Assembly: GCA_946545015.1 (NCBI GenBank)
Contig: CAMNMV010000005.1
Span: 1-48,392, forward strand
DNA length: 48,392 bases
Origin: an uncultured Clostridium sp.
GTDB lineage: Bacteria > Bacillota > Clostridia > TANB77 > CAG-508
Direction of reading: 5' to 3'
How positions within the stretch are numbered: position 1 is the first letter of the stretch; each line of letters begins with the position of its first letter. The notes below the pieces were generated by a model. The model made no database searches. It saw nothing but the letters and a program-made list of their open reading frames with translations, and was not told the DNA's origin. The translations under genes and the position numbers were made by a program. Shown in pieces: positions 1 to 7,556 of the stretch.

Positions 1-53
1 GACATCGCCCTTTCACGGCGGAGACATGGGTTCGATTCCCGTACGGGTCACCA
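1..53 (+). tRNA. tRNA-Glu (TTC), 5' end cut off by the window
   Basis: The anticodon arm has loop CTTTCAC between pairing CGCC and GGCG, giving anticodon TTC (glutamate). The T arm GGTTCGATTCC and an encoded CCA end follow. The D arm and 5' acceptor strand lie outside the window. It is four bases from the next tRNA, so both probably belong to one tRNA transcript. Confidence 0.93.
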
Positions 54-57
54 AAGC

Positions 58-134
58 GCCACTTTAGCTCAGTTGGCCAGAGCACCGCACTTGTAATGCG
101 GGGGTCCTCAGTTCGAATCTGAGAAGTGGCTCCA
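58..134 (+). tRNA. tRNA-Thr (TGT)
   Basis: The acceptor strands GCCACTT and AAGTGGC pair perfectly. The anticodon stem CCGCA/TGCGG encloses loop CTTGTAA with anticodon TGT. The T arm carries GTTCGAATC and CCA is encoded. A terminator follows five bases downstream, so this closes the tRNA operon. Confidence 0.96.
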
Positions 135-138
135 TAAG

Positions 139-176
139 GTCAGTAGTTTTGCGTAAGCTTAATTACTGGCTTTTTT
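139..176 (+). terminator. Intrinsic terminator of the tRNA operon
   Basis: The arm GTCAGTAGTT pairs with AATTACTGGC, with G-U pairs, and is followed by six T. Confidence 0.85.
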
Positions 177-195
177 ATTAGTTTATAGAAGAAAA

Positions 196-224
196 TTGAC
201 GTGTGTTAAAACCTATGGTATTAT
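196..224 (+). promoter_or_regulatory. Promoter of the SDR gene
   Basis: TTGACG, a 17-base spacer and TATTAT form a sigma-A type promoter that ends 23 bases before the chosen start codon. Confidence 0.7.
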
Positions 225-247
225 TATATTTATAAGGAGAGGTGTAT

Positions 248-976
248 ATGGAAAAAATTGCAATTGTAACAGGTGCATCTAGAGGAATAGGAAGAGAGAT
301 AGCTAAATCGTTAGCTAGAAAAGGAATAAAAGTAATAGCAGATTATAATAGATCTGAGGATAAAGCTAAAAGTTTGCAAGATGAATTAAAAACTGAAGGT
401 ATAGAAATAGATATATTTAGAGCAGATATTTCCAAAAGAGAAGAAGGACATAAATTAGTTGAATTTGCTATGCAAAAATATGGAAAAATAGATATTCTAA
501 TAAATAATGCAGGTATATCAGAATATAAATTGTTTACTGATGAAGCTGATGAAGATTGGAATAGAGTAATAAATACGAATTTGTATTCAGTATTTATGAT
601 GAGTCAAGAAGTATCTAAAAATATGATATTAAATCATAATGGGTGTATTATAAATATATCATCAATATGGGGAGATATCGGAGCCTCATTAGAAGTTATA
701 TATTCAGCTTCTAAAGCAGGAGTAAATGGATTAACTAAAGCATTAGCAAAAGAATTAGGCCCATCAAATATAAGAGTTAATGCCATTGCACCAGGTATAA
801 TGGATACAGATATGAATAGACATTTAAGCGAAGAAGAAATAGAACAAATAAAAAATGAAATTCCACTAGAAAAAGTGGGGATTGCAGAAGATATAGCTAA
901 ATGTGTTGAATGGTTAGTGGAAGACAATTATACAACTGGACAAATTATAGGAATAAATGGTGGATGGAATATTTAA
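248..976 (+). CDS. SDR-family oxidoreductase, FabG-like
   Basis: This is a 242-residue short-chain dehydrogenase/reductase of classical size. The Rossmann motif TGASRGIG lies at residues 8-15, NNAG at 86-89, Asn about 111, and the catalytic Ser at about 139, with Tyr152 and Lys156 in YSASK. The C-terminal PGIMDTDM and GQIIGINGG segments match FabG-type 3-oxoacyl-ACP or sugar/alcohol reductases. The ATG at 248 is chosen over an in-frame GTG at 242 because AAGGAG at 234-239 is 8 bases from the ATG but only 2 from the GTG. It is monocistronic, with its own promoter and a terminator. No fatty-acid synthesis genes lie beside it, so a role as housekeeping FabG is not supported and its substrate is unknown. 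Confidence 0.9.
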   Translation: MEKIAIVTGASRGIGREIAKSLARKGIKVIADYNRSEDKAKSLQDELKTEGIEIDIFRADISKREEGHKLVEFAMQKYGKIDILINNAGISEYKLFTDEADEDWNRVINTNLYSVFMMSQEVSKNMILNHNGCIINISSIWGDIGASLEVIYSASKAGVNGLTKALAKELGPSNIRVNAIAPGIMDTDMNRHLSEEEIEQIKNEIPLEKVGIAEDIAKCVEWLVEDNYTTGQIIGINGGWNI

Positions 977-985
977 GAAAAACAA

Positions 986-1013
986 AAAGAGTAGAATTAA
1001 CTTTCTACTCTTT
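986..1013. terminator. Bidirectional terminator between convergent genes
   Basis: AAAGAGTAGA pairs with TCTACTCTTT around a short loop. It has A-rich and T-rich flanks and can stop transcription from both the SDR gene and the convergent gene on its right. Confidence 0.85.
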
Positions 1014-1025
1014 ATTATTTTTAAA

Positions 1026-1496
1026 TTATTGATCTTGTGATACTTTTCTTTTATAATTTCCAGAAATTATTTTAGGAAGATATGTTATTATTTTATATAC
1101 AGCTAAACGAATTTTTTTACTCCATAAATAAGATTTTCTTAATTTTCTTGCTGTTCCTAAAGAAACAGGCTCATCTTCTAATACTATTAATTCTGTAGAA
1201 ATTTTCTCAATTGGAAAAGAATAATTTTGTCCTTCATTATTATCCCATTGATCATTTCCATTTTTAAAGCATAGATTAAAAGACTCTCCTTCAAGAAGAT
1301 TTACTTCAGCTTGAAAACCTAGTTCTGTTTTTTCCATTTCTACTTCATTTACATTATCCCAGTTTATTCCAAAACCATAATGTAAATAAACTTTTTCAGA
1401 GTTATCTTGAAAAAATTTACCAGTATAAGATATCTTAACAGTACTATTTTCAACTAATTTATCTGTATTAAAAAATATATTTTTTGTTAATTCCAT
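1026..1496 (-). CDS. Carbohydrate-binding-module-like protein (starch-binding CBM25/CBM53 type)
   Basis: The protein has 156 residues. Residues about 15-100 resemble the starch-binding modules of the CBM25/53 group: a beta-sandwich with VYLHYGFGINWDNV, then a strand with LLEGESFNLCFKNG, then QWDNNEGQNYSFPI with the aromatic Trp and Asn positions typical of these modules. The C-terminal 50 residues are basic and amphipathic and have no recognised domain. There is no signal peptide, so it is probably intracellular, perhaps bound to a glycogen-like polymer. GGGGAG precedes the ATG at good distance. It converges with the SDR gene and is monocistronic. The fold assignment is by motif resemblance only; no enzyme domain is present. 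Confidence 0.7.
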   Translation of the reverse strand: MELTKNIFFNTDKLVENSTVKISYTGKFFQDNSEKVYLHYGFGINWDNVNEVEMEKTELGFQAEVNLLEGESFNLCFKNGNDQWDNNEGQNYSFPIEKISTELIVLEDEPVSLGTARKLRKSYLWSKKIRLAVYKIITYLPKIISGNYKRKVSQDQ

Positions 1497-1704
1497 AATA
1501 TAATTTCTCCCCTTATTTATCTTTTGCTTATTACATTATAATATTAAATTTTACATTGTTCAAGTATTTTTCTAAAAAATTTTTTATTAAAAATTCTAAA
1601 AATGTCGAAAATATATATAAATCAGCACTTATAAAAAATTTAAAATTAGAATATTTTTTTTAATTTTGAATAAATTTTTTTAGTAAATATATTTAGTAAA
1701 AATA

Positions 1705-1733
1705 TTGTCAAAAAATTAACTTTATGGTAAGAT
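1705..1733 (+). promoter_or_regulatory. Promoter of the VanW-family gene
   Basis: TTGTCA, a 17-base spacer and TAAGAT. It overlaps an upstream in-frame ATG, which supports the later start at 1772. Confidence 0.6.
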
Positions 1734-1771
1734 TGAAAGTGAATATAAAAAATAGAAAAGGGGTATTTTTT

Positions 1772-3634
1772 ATGCAAAAACAGGACGAAAAAAACGAAGA
1801 GGTTCTAGAAGAAATTAAAAACAAAATGGACGAAGAAACAAAAGTAGAAGAAGTGATAGAAGAACCTAAAAATGGAGAAAAAGAAAAATCAAAAAAAGAG
1901 AAAAGAAAAAAAGAAACAGTTGAAAAACAAAAAGAAGAATATGAAAAGAAAGAAAAGAAGAAGAAAAAGAAACTTAAAATTGCGATAATAATAGGCACGA
2001 TACTATTTGTAATTTTGATGTTCTCAATAATTTTTGCAGTTATAAATCTTAATAATCATAATATGATTAATGGTATTTCTATAAATGGAATAGAAGTTTC
2101 TGGAATGTCAAAAGAAGAAGTAAAAGAAAAATTAAGCAAAATAATTGAGGAAAAAGAGAAAAAACAAATATTAATTAAACATGGAGACTTTGAAACAGAA
2201 ATAAGTCCTGAATTATTAGAAGTAAAATACGATTTAGATGGAGCAATTGATAAAGCATATAATACAGGAAGAGATGGAAATATTTTTGCAAATAATTATA
2301 GTATTTTATTTACAATGGTTGGAAAGAAAAATATAGAAGTTGAATATTCATTGAATGAAGAAGTACTTAATAAAACACTTCAAGATGCAAGTGCAAAATT
2401 ACCAGGGGCAATAAAGGAATCAAGTTATTACATTGAAGATGATAAATTAATAATAACAAGAGGAACAAAAGGTGTAGCAATTAATGTAGAAGATGCGGCA
2501 AACAAAATAAAAGAAAATTTAAAAGACATAAATAAAAAAAATTCAGAATATATAGAATTATTTGTTGAAGAAAGAGAACCAAAAGATATTGATTTAGATA
2601 AAATATATCAGGAAGTTCACAAAGATGCTAAAGATGCTTATTATACAAAAGAACCTTTTGAAATATTCCCAGAAGTAAATGGAGTAGATTTCAACTTAGA
2701 GGAAGCAAAAAAACTTTTAGCTGAATCTAAAGAAGAATATACAATTACACTTACAATAACAAAACCAAAAGTAACAATAGAAGATATAGGAACAGAGGCT
2801 TTCCCAGATAGATTATCAGTATTTACAACAAGATATGATGCAAGTAATTATAACAGAACAACTAATTTAAGATTAGCTTGTCAAAAAATAAATGGAACTA
2901 TTCTTATGCCAGGTGATACATTTTCTTATAATAAGACATTAGGAGAAAGAACAATAGCAGCAGGATATAAAGAAGCGAAAATATATGCAGCAGGTGAGGT
3001 TGTAGATGGATTAGGTGGAGGAATTTGCCAAATATCTTCAACATTATATAATGCCGCAGTAATGGCAAATTTACAAATTGTAGAAAGAAGTAATCACCAA
3101 TTTGTAACATCATATTTACCAGCTGGACGTGATGCAACAGTTGTTTATGGTGCAATAGATTTTAAATTCAAAAATACAAGAAAATATCCTGTTAGGTTAA
3201 CGGCAAATGTTCAAAACGGAATTGCTACAGTTGAAGTATTTGGAATAAAAGAAGATCAAGAATATACGATTACATTTGATACAAGAACAGTTGGAACAAT
3301 TGCCCCATCAACAAAATATGAAGATGATCCATCATTAGCAGAAGGAGAAGAAGTTGTTAAACAAAAAGGAACTAATGGTATTCAAACTGAAACATATATA
3401 ACAAAGAACTTAGATGGTAAAGTAGTATCAAGAGATTTATTATCAAAAGATACATATACACCAATGCAAAGAATAGTTAAAAGAGGAACAAAGGCAGTAG
3501 CACCAGTAGCACCAGTAGAACCTACACCACAACCAGAACCTCAACCTCAACCAGAGCCAGTAACAACAGAACCAATACAACCCACACAACCAGAACAACC
3601 AGCAGAGCAAATGCTAAATCCAGAAGGGGTTTAA
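1772..3634 (+). CDS. VanW/YoaR-family membrane-anchored surface protein with G5 domain
   Basis: The protein has 620 residues. Residues 1-68 are a very charged, Lys/Glu-rich cytoplasmic segment, followed by one membrane segment at about 69-93. Outside lie a region of PG_binding_4 type (about 100-340), a VanW domain (about 353-490, with LRLACQKINGTILMPGDTFSYN and GGGICQISSTLYNAA), a G5 domain (about 496-573) and a Pro/Gln/Glu-rich tail. The domain order matches YoaR-like proteins thought to act on or bind peptidoglycan; the biochemical role of VanW is not settled. The ATG at 1772 is preceded by AAAAGGGG. An earlier in-frame ATG at 1724 has no such site and overlaps the promoter. It is monocistronic, ending at a terminator. 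Confidence 0.9.
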   Translation: MQKQDEKNEEVLEEIKNKMDEETKVEEVIEEPKNGEKEKSKKEKRKKETVEKQKEEYEKKEKKKKKKLKIAIIIGTILFVILMFSIIFAVINLNNHNMINGISINGIEVSGMSKEEVKEKLSKIIEEKEKKQILIKHGDFETEISPELLEVKYDLDGAIDKAYNTGRDGNIFANNYSILFTMVGKKNIEVEYSLNEEVLNKTLQDASAKLPGAIKESSYYIEDDKLIITRGTKGVAINVEDAANKIKENLKDINKKNSEYIELFVEEREPKDIDLDKIYQEVHKDAKDAYYTKEPFEIFPEVNGVDFNLEEAKKLLAESKEEYTITLTITKPKVTIEDIGTEAFPDRLSVFTTRYDASNYNRTTNLRLACQKINGTILMPGDTFSYNKTLGERTIAAGYKEAKIYAAGEVVDGLGGGICQISSTLYNAAVMANLQIVERSNHQFVTSYLPAGRDATVVYGAIDFKFKNTRKYPVRLTANVQNGIATVEVFGIKEDQEYTITFDTRTVGTIAPSTKYEDDPSLAEGEEVVKQKGTNGIQTETYITKNLDGKVVSRDLLSKDTYTPMQRIVKRGTKAVAPVAPVEPTPQPEPQPQPEPVTTEPIQPTQPEQPAEQMLNPEGV

Positions 3635-3650
3635 AATAAAGTAATATCAT

Positions 3651-3692
3651 AAAATAAAAAAGTTTTATCAACAGATGAAGCTTTTTTATTTT
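3651..3692 (+). terminator. Terminator after the VanW-family gene
   Basis: AAAATAAAAAAG pairs with CTTTTTTATTTT, with an inner stem containing G-U pairs. It is a long AT-rich hairpin with a T-rich 3' arm. Confidence 0.75.
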
Positions 3693-3708
3693 ATATATTT
3701 TTATTAAA

Positions 3709-3737
3709 TTGAATTATATACATAGATATGTTATAAT
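3709..3737 (+). promoter_or_regulatory. Promoter of the transglutaminase-like gene
   Basis: TTGAAT, 17 bases, TATAAT, ending 33 bases before the ATG. Confidence 0.75.
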
Positions 3738-3770
3738 TAAACTGTTAATATTTCTAAATTAGGAGTAAAT

Positions 3771-4727
3771 ATGGATAGTTTAAAATATTTAATGATTGTA
3801 TTAAAATCAAAAATAAATAAAAAATTACAAAAAAGATATTATATTTTTGATGATAATTATGAGAATATGGCTATAAAAAGATTTGGTGATTTAAATTTAG
3901 CGGATTATTCAGACAAAATATATATTATAATTGATAGAAATATGGCTCGAGAAAAAAATATATTAATGAAAATAATTAAAAGATTAATAAAACAAGGAAA
4001 AAAGATATATCTTATTGAAGAAGTGAAAGTATTTAATGATGAAGATATAGCAAATTTATATCAATTAAGTAAAAATATAATATTTTTTGATAAATATATG
4101 GAAATGACAAAAGAACTAGCCAGAAATCAAAACCTATGGGTAGATATATCGTCATACGTTTTAATAATTGATAAATTAAATTATTTCCAAAAAATATGTG
4201 AAAAATATTGTAGAACAGATTTAGATAAATTAATATTTGCAATGGTACAAGTATCAAATTATATAAAATATGGATATTTATCAATTAGAAATTCTTGCTT
4301 AGCAAGTGGGTTTCTATTAAAAACAGGAGTATGTATGGATATTGCTATTTGTTTATGGAAATGTTTGGATAGATTAAATATTGAAGCATCTATAATTAAA
4401 GGTATGGGAAATATAAATGAAATACCGGAATTGAGTAGTTTAGTTAGAGCAGACCATGCATGGAATCAGGTAAGAATAAATAATAATTGGTATAATATTG
4501 ATCTAACATGGTATATGAGTTCTAAAAAATTAGATTATGTACTAGTAGATGATGAAACATTTTACAAAGAAAACTTGCATAAAGTAATATATGAACAACA
4601 TTATTGTAGATATATTGAAGATAGAGAATATATACAAAATAAAATTAATGAATATAATAAATATGAAAATATTTTTAAACAATATGATGAAGGAAACAAA
4701 CAAATAGAATTAATATTAAAAAAATAA
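3771..4727 (+). CDS. Transglutaminase-like superfamily protein
   Basis: The protein has 318 residues. The C-terminal half has the papain/transglutaminase-like triad in the usual order: Cys188 in TGVCMDIA, His229 in ADHAWNQV and Asp244 in YNIDLTW. The N-terminal 170 residues are Ile/Lys-rich and not recognised. No signal peptide is visible, so a cytoplasmic peptidase or amidase-like activity is more likely than surface cross-linking. TTAGGAG precedes the ATG. It has its own promoter and terminator, with a tRNA next. The substrate cannot be inferred. Confidence 0.75.
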   Translation: MDSLKYLMIVLKSKINKKLQKRYYIFDDNYENMAIKRFGDLNLADYSDKIYIIIDRNMAREKNILMKIIKRLIKQGKKIYLIEEVKVFNDEDIANLYQLSKNIIFFDKYMEMTKELARNQNLWVDISSYVLIIDKLNYFQKICEKYCRTDLDKLIFAMVQVSNYIKYGYLSIRNSCLASGFLLKTGVCMDIAICLWKCLDRLNIEASIIKGMGNINEIPELSSLVRADHAWNQVRINNNWYNIDLTWYMSSKKLDYVLVDDETFYKENLHKVIYEQHYCRYIEDREYIQNKINEYNKYENIFKQYDEGNKQIELILKK

Positions 4728-4746
4728 ATATATAAAATTATATAAT

Positions 4747-4784
4747 AAAAAATCTGTTAAAAACACAAAATTAACAGATTTTTT
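4747..4784 (+). terminator. Terminator after the transglutaminase-like gene
   Basis: AAAAATCTGTTAA pairs with TTAACAGATTTTT and ends in a T run. Confidence 0.88.
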
Positions 4785-4797
4785 AAAGTTATATGGG

Positions 4798-4826
4798 TTG
4801 ACAAAAAAAATAAAAGGTACTATAAT
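4798..4826 (+). promoter_or_regulatory. Consensus promoter of tRNA-Lys
   Basis: Perfect TTGACA, 17 bases, perfect TATAAT, ending 16 bases before the tRNA. Confidence 0.92.
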
Positions 4827-4842
4827 AATGACGTTAACAAAT

Positions 4843-4918
4843 GGGCCATTAGCTCAGTTGGTAGAGCAGCAGACTCTTAATCTGACGGTCGGAGGTTCGA
4901 TCCCTCTATGGCTCACCA
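4843..4918 (+). tRNA. tRNA-Lys (CTT)
   Basis: The acceptor GGGCCAT pairs with ATGGCTC with one G-U pair. The anticodon loop is CTCTTAA with anticodon CTT. The T arm is GGTTCGATCCC and CCA is encoded. The first pair of the anticodon stem is a G-A mismatch. Confidence 0.94.
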
Positions 4919-4921
4919 AAG

Positions 4922-4955
4922 AAGATAAAGGAAGCGACCTTTATCTTTTTTTTTT
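4922..4955 (+). terminator. Terminator of tRNA-Lys
   Basis: AAGATAAAGG pairs with CCTTTATCTT, followed by a run of ten T. Confidence 0.93.
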
Positions 4956-4968
4956 GAAAAAATAAAAA

Positions 4969-4997
4969 TTGACATTAGAAAAGAAGAGTGATAATAT
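4969..4997 (+). promoter_or_regulatory. Distal promoter candidate upstream of the CorA-like gene
   Basis: Perfect TTGACA, 17 bases, TAATAT. It would give a leader of about 130 bases. No magnesium riboswitch (M-box or ykoK type) was recognised in this leader. Confidence 0.6.
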
Positions 4998-5076
4998 CAA
5001 AAAAGCTTGATAATATAGATATATTATATTTATCCAATATGGAATATGAAGATATAATCAAAAAATATTATAAAAC

Positions 5077-5105
5077 TTGACAAATGCAAGCAAGCTAATT
5101 AAAAT
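5077..5105 (+). promoter_or_regulatory. Proximal promoter candidate of the CorA-like gene
   Basis: TTGACA, 17 bases, TAAAAT, ending 31 bases before the start codon. Confidence 0.6.
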
Positions 5106-5136
5106 AGAATAATGGAGTTATTAAGGTGGTGGGAAA

Positions 5137-6090
5137 ATGTTAAAAATATATAAAACAGATATGGAAACAAATAATTTTAAAGAAATAACAGAATTTGAAA
5201 AAGGTAGTTGGATAAATTTAGTGAATCCATCAGAAGAAGAAATAAAAAAGGTATGTGACAACCTGAAAATACAAGATGATTTCATAAGAGCAGCTCTTGA
5301 TAATGAAGAAAAAGCCAGAATTGATATGGAAGAAGATGATGGAACAATATTATTTATTGTAGACGTACCTATTATGGAAAAAATAAAAGATGAAAGTGAT
5401 TTATATTCAACAATGCCAATTGGTATGATTGTTGTTAGAGATGATTTTTTTATAACAGTATCTTTAAAGAAAAATAAAGTTATTCAATCATTTGAAAAAA
5501 CGAGAATGAAAAATTTTCAAACATATAAAAAGAGTAGATTTATATTCCAAATTTTATATATGAATGCATCATTTTTCCTAAGCTACTTAAAACAAATTAA
5601 TAAAGAGACAGAAATTGCTGAATATATATTAAAAAAATCTATGAGAAATAAAGAATTACTAAAAATGTTAAGCTTAGAAAAAGGTTTGGTTTATTTTACA
5701 ACATCATTGAAATCAAATGAATTAGTAATGGAAAAAACAATGAGGGGTAAAACAATTAAATTATATGAAGATGACGAAGAAATACTAGAAGATGCTATTA
5801 TAGAAAATAAACAAGCAATAGAAATGGCTAAAATTTATAGTGATATTTTAAATGGAACTATGGATGCATATGCTTCAATTATCTCCAACAACCTAAATGG
5901 AGTAATGAAATTTTTAACATCAATAACAATAGTATTAGCAGTACCAACAATGATATCAAGTTTTTGGGGAATGAATGTAGGATTACCACTTCAAAATAGT
6001 CCATATGGATTTGCAGTGATGATAGTGATTTCAATAATATTAACTTTACTTGTTACATTGTGGTTGAAGAAAAAAGACATGTTGGATTAG
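5137..6090 (+). CDS. CorA-like magnesium/divalent cation transporter
   Basis: The 317-residue protein has the CorA layout: an acidic N-terminal cytoplasmic alpha/beta domain, a long helical stalk (about 140-255), membrane segment 1 at about 257-277 ending in the signature GMN (278-280), a short outer loop, membrane segment 2 at about 290-310 and a basic tail. The family forms pentameric Mg2+ channels gated by cytoplasmic Mg2+. AAGGTGG precedes the ATG. The outer loop is GMNVGLPLQNSPYGF, as in the Gram-positive branch of the family. It is monocistronic, with two candidate promoters. Confidence 0.92.
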   Translation: MLKIYKTDMETNNFKEITEFEKGSWINLVNPSEEEIKKVCDNLKIQDDFIRAALDNEEKARIDMEEDDGTILFIVDVPIMEKIKDESDLYSTMPIGMIVVRDDFFITVSLKKNKVIQSFEKTRMKNFQTYKKSRFIFQILYMNASFFLSYLKQINKETEIAEYILKKSMRNKELLKMLSLEKGLVYFTTSLKSNELVMEKTMRGKTIKLYEDDEEILEDAIIENKQAIEMAKIYSDILNGTMDAYASIISNNLNGVMKFLTSITIVLAVPTMISSFWGMNVGLPLQNSPYGFAVMIVISIILTLLVTLWLKKKDMLD

Positions 6091-6136
6091 ATAAAATTAC
6101 AGTTTTAAATTATAAAAAATTAATAAGTATAAAATA

Positions 6137-6166
6137 AGACGACATTTAAAAAATAAAATGCCGTCT
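6137..6166. terminator. Bidirectional terminator between convergent genes
   Basis: AGACGACATTT and AAATGCCGTCT pair with one mismatch on this strand and as a G-U pair in the minus-strand transcript. T runs flank both sides. It serves the CorA-like gene and the CapA-like gene. Confidence 0.85.
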
Positions 6167-6184
6167 ATTTTTTATTTTTATAAA

Positions 6185-7396
6185 TTATTTTCCAACAATA
6201 GCCTCTATTTGAGAAAGTTCTTTTTTGAATAAATTATATGCTGTAACTCCAATTGATTTATCTGTACCATTTTCATAATCAGCAATAGCTTTTCTTAAAT
6301 CAATTAATTTAAATTTTTTGATACTTAATGAAGGATTTTTATAAATATAAAGTGGAATATAATTTACATTACTAACTTCTACAGAACCATCAGCTTTTTT
6401 TGTTACATCTAGATTTAATATTATAGAATCTCTAGTATTTTGATAATTTTGATCTGCAGTAAAATTGCCTAAAGCATATGCAACAAAACATTTTTTAGTT
6501 GTTCCATCAGGCATTTTAACTTCTCTTTGCTCGAAAGGTTCTATAACATGAGGGTGATTTCCAATAATTAAATCAACACCATTTTGGAAAAGAAAATCAG
6601 CTAAATCTTCTTGAGCTTTAGTTTGTTTTGTATGATATTCTTCACCCCAATGCATACAAGCTATTATAACATCAACTTTAGCATCTTTAGCTTTTTGAAT
6701 TTCTTTTTTAATTTTATCTTTATCAATAACATTTACACAAAATTCTTTTCCTGTAGGAATTGGTATACCATTTGTACCATATGTATAATCTATAAAAGCA
6801 ACGTTTGCACCATTAATATCTTTAACAAAAAGTTTTTGTTGATCTTCTTCAGTTTTATAAGTCCCTAAATGCTCTATACCATTTTCTTCTAAAACATCGA
6901 TAGTTTCACTTAAACCTTTGAATCCTTTATCTAAGCAGTGATTTCCGGCTGTCGTAATAATATCAACACCTATTTCATTCAAAGATGTGGCTAAACTTGC
7001 AGGGCTATTAAATGTAGGATAATTACTATAAGGTGCGTCTGCAAAACTTGTTTCCAAATTTGCAATAGTAACATCTCCTGCTGAAGTATATTCTTTTACA
7101 TTTTCGAAAACATAAGAAAAATCATAAGTATTAGTTGCTTTATCTTGTGCATCCCAATATTGAGTATTATGACATAAAACATCACCTAAAGCTGTAACTT
7201 TAAATGTAATATCTTTTTTTGGTTCTTCTTGTTTTTGATTTTCGCCATTTGTAGATATTTTACCATTATCATTATTATTAGAAGAATTATTAAATATAAA
7301 GAAAATTCCAACAGCTATAGCTATTAAAAAAACAATAGAGATACATACTTTTCTTGAATTAATTTTTTTATTATTGTATGTTTTGTGTTTTCCCAT
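6185..7396 (-). CDS. CapA-family (PGA_cap) metallophosphatase-like membrane protein
   Basis: The protein has 403 residues. One N-terminal membrane segment (about 17-35) is followed by a polar linker and a CapA/PgsA domain of the calcineurin-like fold. Motifs in order are GD at 71-72, NLE at 113-115, GNH at 151-153, HWG at 249-251, GNHPH at 279-283 and ALGNF at 308-312, so the metal-binding set looks complete. The domain is exposed outside the membrane. Family members are linked to poly-glutamate capsule synthesis, but no CapB/CapC partners are nearby, and many Clostridia carry stand-alone copies of unknown role. AAGGAGG precedes the ATG. Confidence 0.88.
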   Translation of the reverse strand: MGKHKTYNNKKINSRKVCISIVFLIAIAVGIFFIFNNSSNNNDNGKISTNGENQKQEEPKKDITFKVTALGDVLCHNTQYWDAQDKATNTYDFSYVFENVKEYTSAGDVTIANLETSFADAPYSNYPTFNSPASLATSLNEIGVDIITTAGNHCLDKGFKGLSETIDVLEENGIEHLGTYKTEEDQQKLFVKDINGANVAFIDYTYGTNGIPIPTGKEFCVNVIDKDKIKKEIQKAKDAKVDVIIACMHWGEEYHTKQTKAQEDLADFLFQNGVDLIIGNHPHVIEPFEQREVKMPDGTTKKCFVAYALGNFTADQNYQNTRDSIILNLDVTKKADGSVEVSNVNYIPLYIYKNPSLSIKKFKLIDLRKAIADYENGTDKSIGVTAYNLFKKELSQIEAIVGK

Positions 7397-7485
7397 TTTA
7401 TTTTCCTCCTTTATAACAATAAATTATCATAAAAATAGAAAAAAATCAACAAAATTGTAAAAGCAATTTCAATTATCCGTAGGCA

Positions 7486-7514
7486 TTGACCAATTTTTAA
7501 AAATGATGTATAAT
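7486..7514 (+). promoter_or_regulatory. Promoter of the ABC-F gene
   Basis: TTGACC, 17 bases, TATAAT. It overlaps an upstream in-frame ATG at 7503, which shows that the start at 7557 is the right one. Confidence 0.8.
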
Positions 7515-7556
7515 ACCATAGATATTAGAGAAGTAAACGAATTGGAGGAAGGAAAA

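Noticed and set aside
4998..5136. Magnesium riboswitch before the CorA-like gene
   Set aside because: The leader is only about 130 bases, AT-rich, and shows none of the M-box helices; a second promoter lies within it.
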